Source: JAWCNN01 sp038848005 (GTDB lineage: Archaea > Thermoproteota > Bathyarchaeia > Bathyarchaeales > Bathycorpusculaceae). From it: DNA of 56,277 nucleotides. Below are positions 51,042 through 56,277 of the stretch, in pieces. The position numbers were made by a program, and so were the translations under genes. The stretch lies in the NCBI GenBank assembly GCA_038848005.1, contig JAWCNZ010000006.1:1-56277 (forward strand), in the 5' to 3' direction. The notes under the pieces are model-generated. The model was not told the origin of the DNA. It worked only from the letters and a program-made list of their open reading frames with translations, and searched no databases. Numbering within the stretch: the stretch's first letter is position 1; every line of letters begins with the position of its first letter.

Positions 51042-52133
51042 ATGAAGGTGGTGATGGTTGTCGCTGGCACACGCCCGGAAATCATAAAAATGGCTCCTGT
51101 AATTAAGGCTTTTCAAAAGGGCAAAATTCCATTAATTTTTGTTAATTGCGGTCAACACTACAGCTACAACATGTCTCAACAATTCATCGAGGAACTTGGA
51201 CTTCCAATACCAGACTACACGTTTAAAGTTAAGGCTCACTCTCAAGGATTACAAACTGCAAGCATAATAACCCGCATGGAGCAACTATTAAAGAAAACTT
51301 TGCCCGCCCTTGTTTTGGTTGAGGGAGACACAAACGGAGTTTTGGCAACAGCTTTAGCAGCGGTTAAGCTTGGAATACCCGTGGGACATGTTGAGGCTGG
51401 ATTGAGAAGTTTTGACTTGCGTATGCCAGAAGAGCACAACAGACGCCTAACAGACCATATATCCACTTACCTATTTGCGCCGACAACCACAGCCGAAGAC
51501 AACCTAATAAAAGAGAATGTTTGGGGGAAAATTTACGTTACTGGAAACACAATCATAGACGCTGTAATTCAGCACTTGCCAACAGCGGAAAAGAAATCAA
51601 AAATTTTGGAGCAAATCCAATTTGAAAAGTTTGCGTTGGCAACCGCCCACAGAGCAGAAAACGTAGACAACTTCAACGTGCTTAAAAGTTTCATAAAAAC
51701 CTTCATGGAAGCTCCATTACCAGTTGTTATTCCAATGCACCCACGCACAAAAAAGAGACTTCAACAAAACAGGATTTATGCTGAAATTAAAAAATCTAGA
51801 AACGTACAGATTTTGCCACCGCTTGGCTACCTAGACTTTTTAGTTTTGATGAAAAAATGCGAAATGATATTAACGGACTCAGGTGGCATACAAGAGGAAG
51901 CAACGGTGCCATGTATTCGAAAACCCGTCGTGGTTATTCGTCTATCCACAGAAAGACCTGAAGCCGTCAAATATGGTTTCGCCGTGGTTGCCGGCACGGA
52001 AAAACAAGGGATATTAAAAGCCATGGAAAGCCTCATAAACAACAAAAGAGAACTGCCAGAAAAATCCCCTTACGGAGATGGAAACGCAGCTGAAATAATT
52101 GCCAAAATAGTTAAAGAAGAATTAGATTTATGA
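51042..52133 (+). CDS. wecB: UDP-N-acetylglucosamine 2-epimerase
   Basis: 363 residues from ATG 51042; an upstream start at 51006 would add 12 residues before the first strand. VVAGTRPEIIKMAPVI (about 7-22), VEGDTN, GHVEAGLRS, EEHNRRLTDH and the UDP-contacting TDSGGIQEEA are conserved. It interconverts UDP-GlcNAc and UDP-ManNAc for surface glycans. It overlaps the convergent PAC2 gene by 6 nt. Confidence 0.95.
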   Translation: MKVVMVVAGTRPEIIKMAPVIKAFQKGKIPLIFVNCGQHYSYNMSQQFIEELGLPIPDYTFKVKAHSQGLQTASIITRMEQLLKKTLPALVLVEGDTNGVLATALAAVKLGIPVGHVEAGLRSFDLRMPEEHNRRLTDHISTYLFAPTTTAEDNLIKENVWGKIYVTGNTIIDAVIQHLPTAEKKSKILEQIQFEKFALATAHRAENVDNFNVLKSFIKTFMEAPLPVVIPMHPRTKKRLQQNRIYAEIKKSRNVQILPPLGYLDFLVLMKKCEMILTDSGGIQEEATVPCIRKPVVVIRLSTERPEAVKYGFAVVAGTEKQGILKAMESLINNKRELPEKSPYGDGNAAEIIAKIVKEELDL

Positions 52134-52901
52134 AATGTAAGTGATTCTCTTATCCTCTTCTTTCTTGGCTTCCTCGGCTTGCAAAGCCCTTTTCTCCTCG
52201 ATTTTCTGCAAACGCATAACCATCTTCTCAGCCTTTGAAATTTCCTCGTCTAAACCAGCCAAATCCACGTCAATGCCAAGCAACACTCGCAATGTCTCTA
52301 AGACACTTTTAGCCGCTTTCGGATCTGGCAAATATCCCCGAGTCTCGCTTAAAAGACATAAAGCATCAATTTTCTTGAAGTGAGACAAACCCAAAATTAA
52401 ACCAGCCGTGCCGACAATGGGGTTTCCCGCTGGGCTGACAATAGCTCCAGCCTTTAAAGCCCTTTTTAACAATTCCGAATTTGTAGCGGCTACTACAACT
52501 TTCGGCTTGTCCTTTACCTCTGTTCGGTAACCGCCTATTGTGATAACCATTTTAACATCATATTTTTTAGCGAAATCTAATATGCAATTTGAAATTTCAT
52601 ATTGTCCCTCAATCGTTTGCGCTTGACTGTCTCCAGTAAACAGAACAAGGTCGTTTTTTCCATTTTTGTTTTTCCAAAAATAAAAGGCTCCACGCAGAAG
52701 CCTAACATTTCCCTTCTTGTCGACAAGCACGAAATACGGAAAATGTGGAGAATAGAGATAGGCAAACTTTTTAGCCTTCAACTGCTTTATCAGATAACGC
52801 ACGGCAATTTTGCCGACAAGCCCCAAACCTGGAAGCCCCTCAACCAAAATTGGATCATGCAAATCAACCTTTGCAAGTTCTTTAATGAATGTTTCCTTCA
52901 A
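52128..52901 (-). CDS. Proteasome assembly chaperone (PAC2) family protein
   Basis: 257 residues. ILVEGLPGLGLVGKIAVRYLI (about 18-38) is the family signature, with TIGGYRTEV and GTAGLILGL later. Residues 222-250 form a charged helix ending KKEEDKRITYI. Archaeal PAC2 proteins are ATP-grasp-independent homologues of eukaryotic proteasome chaperones; their function is unproven. It sits downstream of nop10 in the PriS-GINS-L44e-S27e-aIF2 alpha-Nop10-PAC2 run typical of archaea. Confidence 0.9.
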   Translation of the reverse strand: MKETFIKELAKVDLHDPILVEGLPGLGLVGKIAVRYLIKQLKAKKFAYLYSPHFPYFVLVDKKGNVRLLRGAFYFWKNKNGKNDLVLFTGDSQAQTIEGQYEISNCILDFAKKYDVKMVITIGGYRTEVKDKPKVVVAATNSELLKRALKAGAIVSPAGNPIVGTAGLILGLSHFKKIDALCLLSETRGYLPDPKAAKSVLETLRVLLGIDVDLAGLDEEISKAEKMVMRLQKIEEKRALQAEEAKKEEDKRITYIS

Positions 52902-53084
52902 CCGATTAACCCCATTCAGCTTATTGCGTTTTCCCTTTTTAGTATTGCTGGTCGGCGAACGATAAAAAGGTATTCTTCACTTCGAGAATAAGACAAACCT
53001 GAAATAAAAGTGAAATACATCTCTAAACATGGGCGAAATGAAATGTGCTAAAGTTTGGAATATGTTAAGAGTCTAATTAGCGCA

Positions 53085-53243
53085 TTATTCAAACTTTTCC
53101 TTAACCCTATATTCTAAATACTTGTCGTCAGGCGAAAATTTTGGGGGATGTGGCACACGGACGACCCCGCCGCAGTGTGGACACTTATCCTTTCTTAATG
53201 TGTACTTTCCACATTTTTCACATTTCCTTAAAAGCCAAACCAT
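53085..53243 (-). CDS. nop10: H/ACA ribonucleoprotein component Nop10
   Basis: A 52-residue protein. It begins MVWLLRKCEKCGKYTL, has a second CPHCG pair and ends with the family helix (PKFSPDDKYLEYRVKEK). The four cysteines form a zinc knuckle. Nop10 binds the Cbf5 pseudouridine synthase in box H/ACA complexes. The ATG overlaps the TGA of aIF2 alpha by one base (TGATG), the usual archaeal linkage. Confidence 0.93.
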   Translation of the reverse strand: MVWLLRKCEKCGKYTLRKDKCPHCGGVVRVPHPPKFSPDDKYLEYRVKEKFE

Positions 53244-54031
53244 CACTTTTCCCTTCTAAAAACTCCTTCCCCACCAGCCTTAACAACATTTGAAACAATG
53301 GCTTCAGCAATCCTTTGCAAAATAGCCTCCGCATGCTTGTAATTTTCAGCCATAACCTCAATGCCGTATCTTGGCGCTGCAATCACGTAAAAGTTAACTT
53401 TCGCATCACGCAACCTCTCAGACTTTTTGGCATTCAAAAAAGCCTCTTTAATGATTTCCACTCCGTTAGGCTTCATACAGCGGAGTTCAACAAAACCCTT
53501 CACCTTAACCATTGGCACATGTATTCTCTCTTTTGCAACCTCGGCGATAACCGTTGCAAGTTTTTCGGGTACACCTATCTTCGTTAAAACTTCTAATCCT
53601 TCCTTAACAGCTTTTTCGAAGCCTTCGTAAAGTCCATACTCCCTTTCCATCGGCACGCCAGCTTTTTCATAAACTTCTTCTATGGATATGCCAGCCTTTT
53701 CAGCAACATTCCGCATTAAAGCTTCAGCCCTTCTTTCCCTTTTCCAAGACATTATTTTCTCAATTTTCTCCCTTTTCGTAACTCTTCTAAGAGACAAGTC
53801 AATGTGACCTTTTTCCGCATCCACCCGCAAAACCTTCAAGACAACCTTTTGCCCCTCACGGACAAAATCACGAATGTTCCGAATCCAAGAAGAAGATACT
53901 TCAGAGACATGAAGCAAACCAACCTTTTCATACTCATCCAATTTTACATAAGCACCATAATCCGCAACAGATTGTACAGTGGCTATAACCAAATCGCCAA
54001 CTTCAGGCCACTCAGGCTTTTTCAACGCCAT
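53243..54031 (-). CDS. eif2a: Translation initiation factor aIF2 subunit alpha
   Basis: 262 residues. An N-terminal S1 domain (GDLVIATVQSVADYGAYVKL, GLLHVSEVSSSWIRNI, VLRVDAEKGHIDLSLRRV), a helical middle and the C-terminal alpha/beta domain (YGIEVMAENYKHAEAILQRIAEA) are all present. It is part of the heterotrimer with the gamma subunit encoded at 5245-6522. The phosphorylatable serine of the eukaryotic protein region reads VSSSWIRN. Confidence 0.95.
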   Translation of the reverse strand: MALKKPEWPEVGDLVIATVQSVADYGAYVKLDEYEKVGLLHVSEVSSSWIRNIRDFVREGQKVVLKVLRVDAEKGHIDLSLRRVTKREKIEKIMSWKRERRAEALMRNVAEKAGISIEEVYEKAGVPMEREYGLYEGFEKAVKEGLEVLTKIGVPEKLATVIAEVAKERIHVPMVKVKGFVELRCMKPNGVEIIKEAFLNAKKSERLRDAKVNFYVIAAPRYGIEVMAENYKHAEAILQRIAEAIVSNVVKAGGEGVFRREK

Positions 54032-54041
54032 TTATAACGCC

Positions 54042-54239
54042 TCACTCAAAAACCGCAACTACTTCGCCCTTAGTTTTTGCCTTCCCACCAGAAGGTTCAG
54101 CAAGTTCAACACCACAGACATTACAATTAACTCGATTTACGGCGTGACTGTAAACTAGCTGTTCGTTGCCGCATTTAGGACATTTCACCCTCAGAAAAGC
54201 GCTTCTCGGTTTTGGAATAAGCCTTTCCCATTCAGACAT
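54042..54239 (-). CDS. rps27e: 30S ribosomal protein S27e
   Basis: 65 residues from ATG 54239, with GGTGA 5 nt upstream; ATG 54251 is also in frame. The zinc ribbon is FLRVKCPKCGNEQLVY and RVNCNVCGVEL, followed by the AEPSGGKAK turn and a short strand. It lies between aIF2 alpha (10 nt) and L44e (17 nt). Confidence 0.95.
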   Translation of the reverse strand: MSEWERLIPKPRSAFLRVKCPKCGNEQLVYSHAVNRVNCNVCGVELAEPSGGKAKTKGEVVAVFE

Positions 54240-54256
54240 TGTGTTCACCATCCACT

Positions 54257-54532
54257 TTATTCAATAGTAAGCTTTCTTAAACGTATACCATCTTTATGCC
54301 TTATATAACCGCAAACCTTACACTTCAGCTTTAAAGTTTGCTTCTTAGTTGTCTTCGAAAACTTTCTTTGAAGAGGATATTTCTGCCCACCATAACCCTT
54401 CTTTTCCCGTTCATGGTGGCGCTCACCCTTAGCCAAAGCTCTCCGTTTCCCAGCCTTATACAGCGTAACAGCATGAACCTGATGCAACTTACACCTGGGA
54501 CAGTACGTTCTAATTTCCTTTGGAACATTCAC
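54257..54532 (-). CDS. rpl44e: 50S ribosomal protein L44e
   Basis: 91 residues from GTG 54532 (MNVPKEIRTYCPRC); the frame is open 25 codons further, but a TATA box lies there. CPRCKLHQVHAV and CKVCGYIRHK give the zinc site, with the basic GERHHEREKKGYGGQKYP segment between. It sits near the E site of the large subunit. Confidence 0.95.
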   Translation of the reverse strand: MNVPKEIRTYCPRCKLHQVHAVTLYKAGKRRALAKGERHHEREKKGYGGQKYPLQRKFSKTTKKQTLKLKCKVCGYIRHKDGIRLRKLTIE

Positions 54533-54572
54533 TTTGCTCACGACCAACTTTGCATACAAAAACACACAAGCT

Positions 54573-54580
54573 CTTTTATA
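54573..54580 (-). promoter_or_regulatory. TATA box for the L44e-S27e-aIF2 alpha-Nop10 run
   Basis: On the minus strand TATAAAAG occupies 54580-54573. Transcription would start around 54550, about 18 nt before the GTG at 54532. The box lies within the 5' extension of the L44e frame and argues against starts further upstream. Confidence 0.5.
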
Positions 54581-54603
54581 CTTTTTCGCTAAACCCAACG
54601 AAT

Positions 54604-55179
54604 TCAAGAGGTAACAACTTGTCTATGGGACGAAGCAATATCAACTTTTTCAGCTAAACCTTGCTTAACCAGTATTCTAGCATTTTCAGCGGGTAAGGAT
54701 GCAACATCCTCAGCTTTAAACGGACCATAAGCCTTAAGGTCCGAGCCTACGATTGCCGGAACATCTTTTAAAAAGCGTAAAATAACGTTTTTATGTTCCT
54801 GTTCAGAGTTTGCTTTTAAAAAATGTCCTTGAATGAGATTTTTGGCGAAGTTTCGGTAGGCTTCTGCAAAAGACACAGTCCCAGCGCAGATTTTCTTTTC
54901 TTCACTTGTTAACGCATCCATCGGTATTTTTTCACCCCTCACCATTTTCCTAACTAATTTTTTATAACGCGCTCTAACCAGTTCACGAACCATACGTTTA
55001 ACATTCTGCATCTCCTTTTGAAGCAAAACTGCCCTTACAGTTTTTTTATCAAGCATTCGGCTTTCTTCCTTAATCTTCCTTAAATAATCAGCAATCCTCG
55101 AGAAAAAATCGTCTGAAAGCCTTACAAGCTCAAAATCCTCAATTTCCCTCCGCCAAACCTCATACAACTCATCATACAT
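54604..55179 (-). CDS. gins51: GINS complex subunit (Gins51-type)
   Basis: 191 residues. The helical A-domain comes first (about 1-125: EVWRREIEDFELVRLSDDFFSR, KMVRGEKIPMDALTSEEK), and a small beta domain ends the protein (about 137-180: KDVPAIVGSDLKAYGPFK, ENARILVKQGLAEKV). The A-then-B order marks Gins51. The gene directly follows priS, a widely conserved pair. Confidence 0.9.
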   Translation of the reverse strand: MYDELYEVWRREIEDFELVRLSDDFFSRIADYLRKIKEESRMLDKKTVRAVLLQKEMQNVKRMVRELVRARYKKLVRKMVRGEKIPMDALTSEEKKICAGTVSFAEAYRNFAKNLIQGHFLKANSEQEHKNVILRFLKDVPAIVGSDLKAYGPFKAEDVASLPAENARILVKQGLAEKVDIASSHRQVVTS

Positions 55180-56277
55180 TCACTCCACAACCTCCGCCCT
55201 TCCCCTACAGATAAGTAGCACAGCCGCGGCCATAGGCAATTCAACCCTTTGATTTTTATATGGACCAAAAATTTCATCGCCAAGTCCAAACTCTGGTGCA
55301 TCGGAAACAAAAACTGTTGCCGTTCCCTTTTTAAAGGCTACCGCACTTTTGAAAGGGTCAAAATCTTCGATTTTCGAAACTGGCAACTCAACCTTTTTTA
55401 GACCCGTCCTGCCGTGCAAAGTGTCAACTAGCCTAATCAGACGGTGTGTATCCGTTGTTACAACAGTGTCCACCTGAACAGCTGTGAACTTAACACAAAA
55501 TTCGGCAATTTTCCTCCAAGTCTCGAAACCAATTCCTTTAACAGTACTCCATGGAACGGCACCACTTAACCTCTTTAAAATTACATCTTTATTTGTTATT
55601 ATAGCTTTGATAACGTTTCCTTTTATTCCCAAACCTTCGTAGTCCTCACGCTTAGCATTAAGTACGAAGTTATAGATTCCTCTGGCGATTCGACCATTCC
55701 ATCCGAAACTCTTTAGAGACAAATTTTCAAACGAACTTCTCCAGCTTAAACCTTTGAAGGCAACATCAAATCCCAAACCACAAACATAATCAACAATTTC
55801 TTTGCGTGCAATCGAATCCAAGCTTTTAACAGCCTCATTTTCAACATGCACATGATAGCCTCTATTACCAGAAAAAAACACATGCAATTCTTTTTTAGAG
55901 AAACCAAAGTCTTGCATCAACATTTCCAGAAGTTTGATGGTTTCCGTCTTTGCAGATGCCAAACAATTTTCGCAAGGCCACGTATTCACTTCGAATTTTT
56001 CGTCACCGCAAACTGGACATTTTTCAGGTTCAATGCCCTTCCCAGTAAATCCGCAATTTCCACAAGTCCAGTTATCATGAACCTTATTGCAAGAAGTGGT
56101 AATGTGGTCAGCGTCTATGTCAAAAATTAAGTCAGCGCCTAACCAACCCTTCTTTTCCATTTCAGCTTCAGGGTCTTCATAATAGGCACATGAACAATAA
56201 ACATTTAACGGAACAGAATCCCGTAAAAAATTCTTTAGTTCGCTTTCATTTTTGAAGGTTTTATGTCGAACCATCAA
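55180..56277 (-). CDS. priS: DNA primase small (catalytic) subunit PriS, 5' end cut by window
   Basis: 365 residues visible. The catalytic motif FDIDADHIT (D53 and D55), zinc motif CGNCGF and CPVC (about 73-92), the FSGNRGYHVHV segment and TDTHRLIRLVDTLHG are typical. PriS homologues start some 40 residues before the visible RHKTFKN, so the N-terminus lies beyond base 56277 and the frame-opening TTG at the edge is not the start. It synthesises RNA/DNA primers with PriL, which is not in the window. Confidence 0.95.
   Translation of the reverse strand: MMVRHKTFKNESELKNFLRDSVPLNVYCSCAYYEDPEAEMEKKGWLGADLIFDIDADHITTSCNKVHDNWTCGNCGFTGKGIEPEKCPVCGDEKFEVNTWPCENCLASAKTETIKLLEMLMQDFGFSKKELHVFFSGNRGYHVHVENEAVKSLDSIARKEIVDYVCGLGFDVAFKGLSWRSSFENLSLKSFGWNGRIARGIYNFVLNAKREDYEGLGIKGNVIKAIITNKDVILKRLSGAVPWSTVKGIGFETWRKIAEFCVKFTAVQVDTVVTTDTHRLIRLVDTLHGRTGLKKVELPVSKIEDFDPFKSAVAFKKGTATVFVSDAPEFGLGDEIFGPYKNQRVELPMAAAVLLICRGRAEVVE

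Noticed and set aside
54533..54607. 25-codon 5' extension of L44e
   Set aside because: It contains the TATA box at 54573-54580 and homologues begin at the NVPKEIRTYC segment.
1..56277. CRISPR array or Cas genes
   Set aside because: No regularly spaced direct repeats and no Cas-like proteins were seen on either strand.

Overview
This window is archaeal chromosome. It carries archaeal or eukaryote-type information-processing genes throughout: RFC large and small subunits, MCM, two GINS proteins, PriS, Rpo subunits E', E'' and P, aIF2 alpha and gamma, ribosomal proteins S6e, S24e, S27ae, S27e and L44e, Nop10, Taw1 and Trm112. Spacing of TATA-like boxes and GGTGA-type ribosome binding sites also fits an archaeon. 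The gene content (type III RuBisCO with the AMP pathway, a Fae-Hps fusion, an SLC41 transporter with RCK_C proteins) suggests a Thermoproteota lineage such as Bathyarchaeia; that placement is inference from recognised families, not from a search.

Layout. 1-3.0 kb: a permease with a small CCGPG protein, a secreted beta-helix protein, and the end of what looks like an integrated element, marked by an SSV-like int(N) remnant running into a 44-nt 3' fragment of tRNA-Glu(TTC). 3.2-9.9 kb: an HTH-Fae-Hps fusion, then S6e, aIF2 gamma, a PIN protein, RpoE', Spt4, dephospho-CoA kinase, S24e and S27ae. 9.9-13.2 kb (minus strand): a short S10-type operon L3-L4-L23-L2-S19. 13.4-19.1 kb: PyrE, an APS-kinase-like protein, a GIY-YIG protein, a phosphotransferase, then SAH deaminase with an AhcY homologue. 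19.2-23.2 kb: small membrane and zinc proteins and an SLC41 transporter operon with two RCK_C proteins and a GC-rich leader. 23.3-28.2 kb: ProC, ribose-1,5-bisphosphate isomerase, RuBisCO and AMP phosphorylase. 28.3-32.0 kb: tRNA-Leu(GAG) and a three-gene nucleotide-sugar operon. 32-41.5 kb: Trm112, a Trm5-like methyltransferase, RpoP, a Cys-rich protein, a surface protein, an MFS carrier, Taw1, translin, endonuclease V, an HD protein, a tRNA-binding protein and one decayed gene. 41.5-56.3 kb: replication genes mixed with translation genes, plus a PhoU/AbrB regulator, an FMN glutamate-synthase-like enzyme, a pilin, a frameshifted FkbM methyltransferase, WecB and PAC2.

How the genes fit together. 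AMP phosphorylase, the isomerase and RuBisCO form a complete route from AMP and CO2 to 3-phosphoglycerate within 4 kb. Fae-Hps can make ribulose 5-phosphate from hexulose phosphate and capture the released formaldehyde, feeding PRPP use by PyrE. SAH deaminase beside AhcY points to SAH recycling through S-inosylhomocysteine. The most novel non-coding signal is a family of three 46-bp intergenic inverted repeats (7058, 15247, 32018) whose arms have compensatory changes. The most unusual proteins are the HTH-Fae-Hps fusion and a sugar-nucleotide dehydrogenase homologue (29671-31047) that lacks the expected catalytic residues.
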